Assembly: GCF_000400365.1 (NCBI RefSeq)
Contig: NZ_BAOG01000090.1
Location: 1 to 64,000, forward strand
Direction of reading: 5' to 3'
Source: Vibrio jasicida CAIM 1864 = LMG 25398
GTDB taxonomy: Bacteria; Pseudomonadota; Gammaproteobacteria; Enterobacterales; Vibrionaceae
Length of the DNA stretch: 64,000 nt
Shown one piece after another: positions 8,534 through 16,058 of the stretch. The notes beneath the pieces were generated by a model. The model searched no databases. It saw only the letters and a program-made list of their open reading frames with translations, and was not told where the DNA came from. Every line of letters begins with the position of its first letter. Within the stretch, counting starts at the first letter, position 1. The translations under genes were made by a program, and so were the position numbers.

Positions 8534-8848
8534 AATGGTGACTCTCAAAAATAGTATTTTGGCTCTGGTTTTGGTTATCGGGATGAGCCTTGGTTGAGAG
8601 GAAGATTGCCTGAGTCGAACGAACGTCACCATCAATGTAAAACAAGTCATAGCGTGCAAGACTAAAAGTAATACTGGGCGTTACTAAGTATTAGTTTTTA
8701 CGAGTAAGGTCGTACTAAATGCCCCCTGGATGGGTTGTTTAGTGCTTTGGAAGGAAATAGAAAGCAGTAAAAAAAGCCAGAATGAAACCGCCCATTCTGG
8801 CTAGGAGCCAAACGAAGGTGCTCAAAACACAATCTGGAGGCAGATTGC
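8534..8848. other. Intergenic region with AT-rich inverted repeat and terminator
   Basis: No gene supported here. A 12-bp inverted repeat with one mismatch (AAAAGTAATACT at 8664-8675 against AGTATTAGTTTT at 8687-8698) lies upstream of the small lipoprotein gene and could be an operator or a hairpin. The cfa terminator occupies 8769-8802. Confidence 0.4.
8769..8802 (-). terminator. Rho-independent terminator of the asr-cfa operon
   Basis: On the minus strand AGCCAGAATG (8802-8793) pairs perfectly with CATTCTGGCT (8784-8775) and is followed by a run of T residues (A-run at 8769-8775 on the plus strand). It lies 47 bp past the cfa stop. Confidence 0.9.
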
Positions 8849-9994
8849 TTACATGGAACGTACGGTCAGTGGTCGGCGGCGACCAATCTTAGTTAGAGCG
8901 AGCTGCCATAAGCTCAAGTCTCGTGAGCGGAAGGCGCCAGCACAGCTGAGTAAGTAGTATTTCCACATACGGTAGAAATCTTCACTGTAATCGCCTTTGA
9001 TCTGATTCCATGAGTGTTGGAAGTTAGAGAACCAGCACATCAGGGTTTTGTCGTAGTCTTCACCGAAGTTGTGCACATCTTCGATATTGAATCGATCTTC
9101 CATCGCTTCTGCGAGGTTCTTCATTGATGGAATGACGCCATTTGGGAAGATGTATTTCGAGATCCACGGGTCCGATGCGGTAGTGCTGTGGTGTGAGCCA
9201 ATGGTGTGTAACAAGAACACGCCATCGTCTTTCATGAAGCGTTCTGCGCACTCGAAGTATTCCGCGTAGTTCTTCGGTCCCACGTGTTCAATCATACCGA
9301 TAGAAACGATGCGATCGTACTGTACGGTGGGTTTGAACTCGCGGTAGTCCTTCAAAATGAAGTTCGCGACTACGCCATTTTCTATCGCCAGTTTGCTGCC
9401 TAGCTTCTTCTGCTCTTTCGATAGAGTCAGGCCATCGCAAATCACACCATACTTCTTCGCAGCGTAAATCATAAAGCTGCCCCAACCACAGCCAATATCG
9501 AGAATACGCATCCCCGGTTGCAGATCGAGCTTACGACAAATCAAATCCATTTTATGTTCTTGCGCTTCGTCCAGCGTTGCTGCTCGATTCCAGTATCCAC
9601 ATGTATAGGTCATGTGCGAGTCGAGCATTTTTTGGTAAAGCTTATTGCCGATGTCGTAGTGGTGCGGTACATCGAATTTACAACGTTCAATGCTTTGTGG
9701 GTTAACCCAGCTTTTCAGTTTTAACTTCGCAGCGGAAGAGGCGAACTTGAGCTTTTCAGCCAGTCCTAATTTGCCTTCAATATCGTTTAAAAGTACGCGC
9801 TCAAAGAACTGATCCAAGTGGCTGCAATCCCACATCTTGGACATGTACGCTTCCCCTAAACCCAAGGAGCCTGACTGCATCACAAGCTCATACACTTTTG
9901 GGTTAAACACTTGGATATCCCACGGTTTAGAACCATTGATGGTGATACCTGCTGGGGCTAACGCCTCTTTAAACATTTCTTCTAGTTTGTTCAT
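8849..9994 (-). CDS. cfa: Cyclopropane-fatty-acyl-phospholipid synthase
   Basis: A 381-aa enzyme that adds a methylene group from S-adenosylmethionine across the double bond of membrane phospholipid acyl chains, at the inner face of the inner membrane. The sequence shows the Cfa N-terminal lipid-binding region ('GSLGLGEAYMSKMWDC'), then 'FDVPHHYDIGNKLYQKMLDSHMTYTCGYW', then the SAM site 'ILDIGCGWGSF' and 'IVSIGMIEHVG'. Length matches E. coli Cfa. It starts only 7 bp after the asrC stop, with no terminator between, so it reads as the last gene of the sulfite reductase operon. That is an unusual partner, since cfa is often monocistronic. Confidence 0.93.
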   Translation of the reverse strand: MNKLEEMFKEALAPAGITINGSKPWDIQVFNPKVYELVMQSGSLGLGEAYMSKMWDCSHLDQFFERVLLNDIEGKLGLAEKLKFASSAAKLKLKSWVNPQSIERCKFDVPHHYDIGNKLYQKMLDSHMTYTCGYWNRAATLDEAQEHKMDLICRKLDLQPGMRILDIGCGWGSFMIYAAKKYGVICDGLTLSKEQKKLGSKLAIENGVVANFILKDYREFKPTVQYDRIVSIGMIEHVGPKNYAEYFECAERFMKDDGVFLLHTIGSHHSTTASDPWISKYIFPNGVIPSMKNLAEAMEDRFNIEDVHNFGEDYDKTLMCWFSNFQHSWNQIKGDYSEDFYRMWKYYLLSCAGAFRSRDLSLWQLALTKIGRRRPLTVRSM

Positions 9995-10001
9995 ACTATG
10001 C

Positions 10002-11003
10002 CTATTTCACGTGCATGTTCGCTACGTATTCATCTTCTGCCCAATACATACGTTCGGCGACTTTGGCTTCCGGATTTAGGCTAACGCCATCTAAGACGCG
10101 CTCTCTAAAACGCAAGTAGCCGCCTTTATCAATCAGATGTCCCATGTGGAGGTAAATCGGCTTACCGCCCAACATCTCTTTTTCAAATTCGAACAGATTG
10201 TCGATGACAGGGTGTAGGACGTCTTCCGTTACCCAATTGAGGAACATCTTGCCAACGCGAGGGGTCTTCTTCGAAGTTCGACCGCCCAGTTTGACCATAT
10301 AGAATTGTTTTGGATCTCGACGCCAAGCCAGCGTCGGACAAGCGAGCACACATTCGCCGCAGCCAATGCATTTGCTTTCTTCTTTCACCGCTTTACCGTC
10401 TTTGAGTGACAAGCAATCTACTGCGTGGTGCGCACAAGCTTTGACGCAGGCGCCGCAACCAATACAGCGATGACTTTCGAAATTAATCTTGGCGATACCT
10501 AAGATGCCAAAATCCGCCATATTGGCTTTGGCACAGTCGTTCGGACAGCCTGCCATGACCATTTTTAAATGGTATTTGCTAGGGTAAACGTGACGCTCCA
10601 TTCGCTGCGCCAAGCCAGTGGTATCGGTATTAGCTTTCTGGCAGATTCGACTGCCCTGACACGCGACGATATTACGCCCACCAATCGACTGATAACCTGC
10701 TTGCGTGTCTTCGACATCAATGCCACATGTATCAACGGTGATGTCTTTGATGAAGGGCTCCAGTGCTTTGTTGACCTCTGGAATGTCTTCATAACGAATG
10801 CCGGGCATCGCCAGCTTTTGTCGTGTGGTGAGGTGAATAACACCATTGCCCCACTTTTCGGCGATCTCTTGCGCAGCACCGAGTAAGTATGCGGGCATAA
10901 TGCCCCCCGGAATGCGCACGCTGATCATGCACTCGCCACGCACTTTTGATAGGCGGTAATCGCCATTGGCGCGCATTTTGATGATATCTACGTCCATCGT
11001 CAT
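10002..11003 (-). CDS. asrC: Anaerobic sulfite reductase subunit C
   Basis: A 333-aa siroheme and iron-sulfur catalytic subunit of the cytoplasmic AsrABC complex, which reduces sulfite to sulfide. Siroheme-[4Fe-4S] ligands are visible as Cys115, Cys121 ('CQGSRIC'), Cys153 and Cys157 ('AGCPNDC'). Two ferredoxin-type clusters follow: Cys180/183/186/190 and Cys212/215/218/222. The start at 11003 has GGAGGGAATC upstream. It follows asrB by 12 bp. All catalytic cysteines appear intact. Confidence 0.93.
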   Translation of the reverse strand: MTMDVDIIKMRANGDYRLSKVRGECMISVRIPGGIMPAYLLGAAQEIAEKWGNGVIHLTTRQKLAMPGIRYEDIPEVNKALEPFIKDITVDTCGIDVEDTQAGYQSIGGRNIVACQGSRICQKANTDTTGLAQRMERHVYPSKYHLKMVMAGCPNDCAKANMADFGILGIAKINFESHRCIGCGACVKACAHHAVDCLSLKDGKAVKEESKCIGCGECVLACPTLAWRRDPKQFYMVKLGGRTSKKTPRVGKMFLNWVTEDVLHPVIDNLFEFEKEMLGGKPIYLHMGHLIDKGGYLRFRERVLDGVSLNPEAKVAERMYWAEDEYVANMHVK

Positions 11004-11015
11004 TGTGATTCCCTC

Positions 11016-11816
11016 CTAATCGATCATGGTTCTAGCATGGTCATAACGGAAAACCGGACCATCCAAGCACACGTATTTGTCGCCAATTCGACAGTGACCG
11101 CACTTACCTACTGAGCAAGCCATTCTGCGTTCGTAGTCGACCCAAATCTGATCTTCTTGAATGCCTCTGGATAAGAAGTCCTGCACGACGAACTTAATCA
11201 TGATCGGTGGACCCACTACGATGACGCGGATGTTCTCTTTGTCAGAGAGGTCGAGCTTGCTGATGTGCTCGGTGACTAGGCCGCTCTCATAGAAATGCTC
11301 ATCGCCGCCGTCATCCAAGGTGGTGATGACGTGATTGGAGTAAGACCAATTCAGCAAATCGTTTTTGTACAACACGGCATCTTGGTTTTTGAATCCGAGG
11401 ATCAAAGACATCTTCTTCACATCACTTGGGTTGTTGTGAAAGTAGTTAATCAGCCCTTTAACCGGAGCAACGCCAGTGCCGCCCGCGACCACAATGAGGT
11501 GTTTATCTTGGTATGCTTCCATCGGGTAGCCGTTGCCCATTGCGCCGCGCATCATCACGCGGTCACTGGCGTTTAATTGGAACAGCTCGCTGGTTACCTT
11601 GCCGACATTACGTATCAGCAAGTCGACGTAACCTAAGCCGTAATCGGAGACGGAGATAGGTGCTTCGCCCACAAGGGATAAACCCACTTCGACAAATTGT
11701 CCGTAGTGCACCGGAAAGTCGCACGCAACGCGAAAATTCCATTCCAGTTCGGTGTGCTTTTCGATATGAATAATCGGGTAGCTTTGCGGCAACATTTTGT
11801 TTTCACAATCGCACAT
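11016..11816 (-). CDS. asrB: Anaerobic sulfite reductase subunit B
   Basis: A 266-aa flavoprotein of the ferredoxin-NADP reductase type that takes electrons from NAD(P)H and passes them to AsrA/AsrC. It has an FAD-binding barrel (about residues 15-100) and a nucleotide-binding half with 'LIVVAGGTGVAPVKGLI' (107-123). A C-terminal [2Fe-2S] site has Cys234, Cys239, Cys242 and Cys250, as in dihydroorotate dehydrogenase electron-transfer subunits. Its start abuts the asrA stop (both at 11816), so translation is probably coupled. Confidence 0.93.
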   Translation of the reverse strand: MCDCENKMLPQSYPIIHIEKHTELEWNFRVACDFPVHYGQFVEVGLSLVGEAPISVSDYGLGYVDLLIRNVGKVTSELFQLNASDRVMMRGAMGNGYPMEAYQDKHLIVVAGGTGVAPVKGLINYFHNNPSDVKKMSLILGFKNQDAVLYKNDLLNWSYSNHVITTLDDGGDEHFYESGLVTEHISKLDLSDKENIRVIVVGPPIMIKFVVQDFLSRGIQEDQIWVDYERRMACSVGKCGHCRIGDKYVCLDGPVFRYDHARTMID

Positions 11817-12844
11817 TAGAGCGCCTCCTCTACAATCGATGTCATCTTGTTGATGATGTTGCTAAATGAGATGTAGTGAGGGCATCGGTCGTCGCAGCGT
11901 CCGCATCCAACACACATATGGTGTTCGCCTTGGCGAGACTTAAAGTCGTTGACCTTGTGTAAGGCGCGATAACATAAGCGCTCTCCGGTTTTATGACGGA
12001 AGCTGTGACCGCCTGCCATATCCGAGAAGCCATCAATCATGCAACTGGCGTGTTGGCGGCGACGTTCACCCACTTTGGCTTCTTGGTTGTAAACCACATC
12101 AAACACGTTGAAGCAGGCACAAGTCGGGCATGAAGAAGTGCAGCGACCGCAACCAATGCAGCGTGAGTCGTATTCTGACCACACCGGATGGCTGAGTAAC
12201 ACTTCACGTATTTTCGTTGGGTCATCGCAAACCGAATCTGGCGTACGGACTTTGACCGGATTGGACTTGACGAAGCTGACACTGTGCTCAACGTCTTTGC
12301 CTTGTGAAAAGTAGGGCGTCAGCTCTGGATCTTTAATAGTGACAATGGCGCCGTGATCACTAAATTGCACTGAAGCGGCGAAATTATCGGTTTTGTTGGT
12401 GCCCATAGAGACACAAAAGCAGTTTTCGAAACTTTCGCTGCACTCAATCAGTACAAGTTTGAGTTTTTGACGTAGACGTTTGTAATAGAAGTCTTCGTGG
12501 CCGCCGTTTTCTAAAAACATGTAATCAAGACTTTTGAGCGCATTGATGTCACAAGCTCTGAGAAACAGAAACACAGGGCGCGCATCAACACTGGATTCTC
12601 GCAACTCGTCGGCGTTAAACCAAAATAGGGTTTCGGTGATCGGAAAGACGATCTCTTTGGGTGAAAAATGGCTTTTCTCTTTCCACTCCAGTTGGTCGTA
12701 ACGTTCCAATTCTTGGTAATCCAAATTTGGGGTATGGGCAAAACGCCCCGCGTATTCTTCATAGACGGGCGCCATCACCTTATAGTTCTGACGTAACGCC
12801 TCGATCGCCGAACCCATTTGCTGAGTAGTTAAAAACTTAGGCAT
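11816..12844 (-). CDS. asrA: Anaerobic sulfite reductase subunit A
   Basis: A 342-aa electron-transfer subunit with two [4Fe-4S] ferredoxin-like motifs: CIGCGRC...CPTC from residue 229 and CVGCGRC...CPHY from residue 311. The N-terminal two thirds match the AsrA/4Fe-4S dicluster family of sulfite reductases and hydrogenase-type subunits. It is placed 25 bp after cobA and overlaps asrB by one base. It works with AsrB and AsrC in dissimilatory or anaerobic sulfite reduction. Confidence 0.92.
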   Translation of the reverse strand: MPKFLTTQQMGSAIEALRQNYKVMAPVYEEYAGRFAHTPNLDYQELERYDQLEWKEKSHFSPKEIVFPITETLFWFNADELRESSVDARPVFLFLRACDINALKSLDYMFLENGGHEDFYYKRLRQKLKLVLIECSESFENCFCVSMGTNKTDNFAASVQFSDHGAIVTIKDPELTPYFSQGKDVEHSVSFVKSNPVKVRTPDSVCDDPTKIREVLLSHPVWSEYDSRCIGCGRCTSSCPTCACFNVFDVVYNQEAKVGERRRQHASCMIDGFSDMAGGHSFRHKTGERLCYRALHKVNDFKSRQGEHHMCVGCGRCDDRCPHYISFSNIINKMTSIVEEAL

Positions 12845-12869
12845 TGTTCTATCTCGTTATTTTCAAAAA

Positions 12870-13661
12870 CTAATGAATCGTGCGTTCTAAACAGGGCTCG
12901 GCGGTGGACTCAAACCATTCCAGTGACTGGGAAAGGGAAACCACGTTTCCAACCACTATGATTGCTGGCAGTGGTGGTTTTTGCGTTTTGCAGGTTTCAT
13001 ACAGTCCGGCTAAGGTAGTGACGATCTTGCTTTGATTTTCTCGTGTCCCATTGCTGACGATGGCGCAAGGTGTATCTGGCGCGAGACCGTGAGCAATGAG
13101 GTTGTCTGCGATCGCTTCTGCTTTGTGTAGCCCCATGTAGAAAATTAGGGTGTGGTCGATGGCGGCAAGTGCGCTCCAATTCGGTTCGCTAGCATCATTA
13201 CAGTTTCGTCCCGTTACCAAGGTGACACCCCTCGAAACTTGTCTATGAGTGACCGGTATCCCCGCGTAAGCGCAGCATCCAAGTGCCGCAGTTACACCCG
13301 GTACAGCCTCATAGTTGATGCCTTGCTGTGTTAAATAGGTCGCTTCCTCACCGCCTCGACCAAATACAAACGGGTCGCCCGCTTTTAGGCGACATACCGT
13401 AAGGCCTGTGATTGCGTAGCCCTTCATCATTTCGTTGATTTCTGCCTGAGTTTGCGAACATTTACCGTAGTGTTTACCCACGCAGATTTTTAGGGTTTTT
13501 CGTGGGATGACGTCCAAGACTTCTTCCGAAACCAGGTGGTCATAAAGCACGACATCAACGCGATTAAGCAGACGAAATGCCTTAATGGTAAGCAGTGACG
13601 CATCGCCTGTGCCTGCTCCAACCAAATAAACCTGACCATAAGATGGATTGGATGCCTTCAT
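12870..13661 (-). CDS. cobA: Uroporphyrinogen-III C-methyltransferase
   Basis: A 263-aa SAM-dependent enzyme that converts uroporphyrinogen III to precorrin-2, the first step of siroheme synthesis. Motifs are 'VYLVGAGTGDASLLTIKAFRLL' near the N-terminus, 'LKAGDPFVFGRGGEEA' and 'VPGVTAALG'. The start at 13661 (MKASNPSYG) is chosen because its ATG overlaps the stop of the upstream 52-codon gene as ATGA, and because it gives the standard N-terminus; an in-frame start at 13712 would add 17 residues from the neighbouring gene. Its job here is evidently to supply siroheme for AsrC. The precorrin-2 dehydrogenase/ferrochelatase part of CysG is not present. Confidence 0.9.
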   Translation of the reverse strand: MKASNPSYGQVYLVGAGTGDASLLTIKAFRLLNRVDVVLYDHLVSEEVLDVIPRKTLKICVGKHYGKCSQTQAEINEMMKGYAITGLTVCRLKAGDPFVFGRGGEEATYLTQQGINYEAVPGVTAALGCCAYAGIPVTHRQVSRGVTLVTGRNCNDASEPNWSALAAIDHTLIFYMGLHKAEAIADNLIAHGLAPDTPCAIVSNGTRENQSKIVTTLAGLYETCKTQKPPLPAIIVVGNVVSLSQSLEWFESTAEPCLERTIH

Positions 13662-13816
13662 GAGAAAATACCCCAAATCAATACAACGAATAGGATGGCG
13701 GCAATAACCCAATAAAGAACCTGATGGACGTTATCGCTGACCCAACCTAGTTCTTCTAACATCTCGCTAGTCAGGTCTAAATTTATCTGCTCTACGTAAT
13801 CGTCCAGTTCTTTCAT
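13658..13816 (-). CDS. 52-aa single-pass membrane protein heading the asr operon
   Basis: A small ORF of 52 codons plus stop, read from ATG at 13816. It has an acidic N-terminal half (MKELDDYVEQ, then 'LTSEMLEELGW') and one C-terminal transmembrane segment (about residues 34-51, LYWVIAAILFVVLIWGI). Its TGA overlaps the cobA ATG by 4 bp, which is strong support for real translation and coupling. It is the first gene of the cobA-asrABC-cfa transcript. I do not recognise the family. A membrane anchor or regulator for the sulfite reductase complex is a guess. The ribosome site is weak. Confidence 0.65.
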   Translation of the reverse strand: MKELDDYVEQINLDLTSEMLEELGWVSDNVHQVLYWVIAAILFVVLIWGIFS

Positions 13817-13871
13817 TTTCAATTGGCTTCGTGCAATCCCCTGATGTATTTAAGGTTATTGATGAGAGCCG

Positions 13872-13885
13872 TTAAGTTAAATCAA
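13872..13885 (-). promoter_or_regulatory. Possible FNR/CRP-type site upstream of the asr operon
   Basis: On the minus strand TTGATTTAACTTAA has one perfect FNR half-site (TTGAT) with a degenerate second half, about 56 bp upstream of the first start codon of the operon. Anaerobic control would suit sulfite reductase, but the match is only half complete. Confidence 0.35.
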
Positions 13886-14017
13886 AGAAAAATAAACACC
13901 TGTTCAGAACTGATTAACGATAGGGTGTTTGGGGGCAGAATTTGAATCGGTCAAAAGACGGCGGAAAGAGAGAAGTGTCGTGTCAGATCTTGTGACTTAA
14001 CTGACTGTAATAGAAAT

Positions 14018-14048
14018 AAAAAAAGCCATAGCGATATCTGCTCTGGCT
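14018..14048 (-). terminator. Rho-independent terminator of the diguanylate cyclase gene
   Basis: Minus-strand AGCCAGAGC (14048-14040) and GCTATGGCT (14032-14024) form a 9-bp stem with one mismatch. A run of T follows (A-run at 14018-14024 on the plus strand). Confidence 0.8.
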
Positions 14049-14072
14049 TTGTCTTTTTTCGTAAGAAATTCG

Positions 14073-15857
14073 CTATGCTGCTTTGAGGTGGCAGACGCGA
14101 TTCTTGCCCAATCTTTTTGCTTGATAAAGTGCTTTGTCAGCTTGCTCCACTACATGGTGATAGCTGGTTTCTAATGGCGTAAACCCAACACTTGCTGTAA
14201 ATCGCACATCGCCACAACCCAATGTGAGATGGCTTCTTTGCAACGCGGTTAGGAAGTTATCCAGCTGATGTTTGGCATCAAACTCGTCATTGGCTTGGAA
14301 CACGATGGCAAACTCTTCACCACCATAACGCGCTAAACAAATCCCTTTTGGTTTAGGGAAGCAATCGCGCATCACTTCTGCAGTCTTTTGGATGACTAAA
14401 TCGCCCACTGGATGACCGAATTTATCGTTGATGTATTTAAAATTATCAATGTCGACCATCGCGATAAAACGGTTCTCTGAATGAAGCTCTCTCGACACTT
14501 TTGCTGCCAAGCACGCTTTGTTTTCGAGTTGCGTCATTGGATCTTGATGGCGCAAACGGTCATGCAATTTCAGGTTTGCCAACGCTACTTGGGCGTAGTT
14601 TTGAATCAAGCTCAGTACGCATTTGTAGGTTGGGAATCGGCAACTGACGTAAGTCACGCCAAGCAGCTCTCGTCCATCAAACAATGGAATACAGTAGTGG
14701 TTACTGTTGATCTTGAGCTTTGTCGTCAGCTCGTCGCCGTACTTCTTCGTTCGGTAAGTCAGCGCGCTATGAGAAAAACGCGCAGCGAGTTCCGCTTCGG
14801 TTAACACCAGCTTTTTGTTGCCGTGATAATCGAGGGTGTAGAAGCTGTAATTCAAGCTGTCGTAGACACAGAACTGTATGCCTCTGTGGTAGCAAAAGCG
14901 ATCCAAGACATGCTTGAGCTGGGTTTTGAACTCACCAACGCTCTCCGTGCCATTTAGGCAGGCTAAAGACAAATGCAGTTGGTAAGTGAGGTAGTTGATT
15001 CCGATGGCGAGTGCGAGTAGAGAGGCAATGACACCGGCGGTTAGCGTGAACGGATAACTGCTGTTGAGGATGTCGGCACGGTCTGTCCCTGCGACAAACA
15101 CCCAGTTTAAGCCGTTGTCTGCATCGAAAACCGAAATTTTAAAATTATCTTGGTAATAGTATTCGTGTTTACCAAACAGTAAGCCCGACGCGACTTTATC
15201 GCTGATACCGCCATGATAACTCACTGAATAGTCACCGATGCGGCTTGGATCTGGATGGAATACCAAGCGTTCTGTATCTCTGTCTACGACAAACACATAA
15301 CCTTTATTCAATGTTTTAAGACCACGCAATTGTTGAGTGGTATGAAGAAGATCGAACTCAAGCCAAAGTTGGTATTTCAGATTTGGGTTGGCGTGCTTGA
15401 TGGCGAATACCCAGCGTTGCTGTGGGTTTTGGTACAGCGAAGAGATAGAGAATTTATCGCTGACAGTATCCAGTTTGTGCCATTGAATTGCGCTGGTGTC
15501 TGGTTGTTTTATTTGACCAGATAGGCCATAAGCGATGCTGTTGTTGGATGTGGTATAGAGGATATTGGAGTATTGCGGAGAATAGTCGATGATGCCTTGG
15601 CTTAGTTCACGGAAGTCAGGATCATTGAGGTCTTGTTTGCTTGCTTTTAATGCGGTCTCTAGAAGGTAGAATTTGCTGAAAGCCGCTTCGATTTGGGAGT
15701 GTATCAACCGTTCTGCAGTGATGATATTGGTCTGTGATTGCCGATAGACCATCGACTCGGAATCGACTAACTGAGCGTAAGCCAGATAGACCATGAAGCC
15801 TGCGAGTAATAGCAAGTAAGGCCGCAGAATGCGGATTAAGAATTTAGGTAAAGCCAT
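14073..15857 (-). CDS. Membrane-bound GGDEF diguanylate cyclase
   Basis: A 594-aa signalling protein expected to make cyclic-di-GMP. An N-terminal membrane helix (about 9-28) is followed by a periplasmic sensor region of dCache-like type (about 30-260, with 'GYVFVVDRDTERLVFHPDP'). A second membrane helix lies around 270-290, then a GAF-like linker (about 310-425), then the GGDEF domain. The active-site loop reads RYGGEEF, an active variant, and 'DPMTQLENK' and 'MVDIDNFKYINDKFGH' are intact. The product-inhibition RxxD site just before GGEEF is absent. It is monocistronic with its own terminator. The sensed ligand is unknown. Confidence 0.9.
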   Translation of the reverse strand: MALPKFLIRILRPYLLLLAGFMVYLAYAQLVDSESMVYRQSQTNIITAERLIHSQIEAAFSKFYLLETALKASKQDLNDPDFRELSQGIIDYSPQYSNILYTTSNNSIAYGLSGQIKQPDTSAIQWHKLDTVSDKFSISSLYQNPQQRWVFAIKHANPNLKYQLWLEFDLLHTTQQLRGLKTLNKGYVFVVDRDTERLVFHPDPSRIGDYSVSYHGGISDKVASGLLFGKHEYYYQDNFKISVFDADNGLNWVFVAGTDRADILNSSYPFTLTAGVIASLLALAIGINYLTYQLHLSLACLNGTESVGEFKTQLKHVLDRFCYHRGIQFCVYDSLNYSFYTLDYHGNKKLVLTEAELAARFSHSALTYRTKKYGDELTTKLKINSNHYCIPLFDGRELLGVTYVSCRFPTYKCVLSLIQNYAQVALANLKLHDRLRHQDPMTQLENKACLAAKVSRELHSENRFIAMVDIDNFKYINDKFGHPVGDLVIQKTAEVMRDCFPKPKGICLARYGGEEFAIVFQANDEFDAKHQLDNFLTALQRSHLTLGCGDVRFTASVGFTPLETSYHHVVEQADKALYQAKRLGKNRVCHLKAA

Positions 15858-15983
15858 ATGCCAAATAACGTTGTATATATTATAAATGTGATTTGGCTAA
15901 CAATATTAGATTAGTTTCACTTGTGCATCAATGCGTATGGTGTGCTATTTGAGCTGATTGCTGTTTATGTATCCGAAACGTCG

Positions 15984-16010
15984 ATAAAACAAACCCAGCT
16001 TACGGCTGGG
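15984..16010 (-). terminator. Rho-independent terminator of glgX
   Basis: Minus-strand CCCAGC (16010-16005) pairs with GCTGGG (15999-15994) with a short loop, followed by TTTGTTTTAT. It lies 49 bp past the glgX stop. Confidence 0.75.
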
Positions 16011-16058
16011 CTTGTCAAAACTTGTAGGAATAAGCTGCATTTCTGTCAGGTAAGCTTT

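Noticed and set aside
8367-8645. Alternative frame overlapping the small lipoprotein gene
   Set aside because: The lipoprotein frame has a clear signal peptide and lipobox; this one reads as non-protein sequence.
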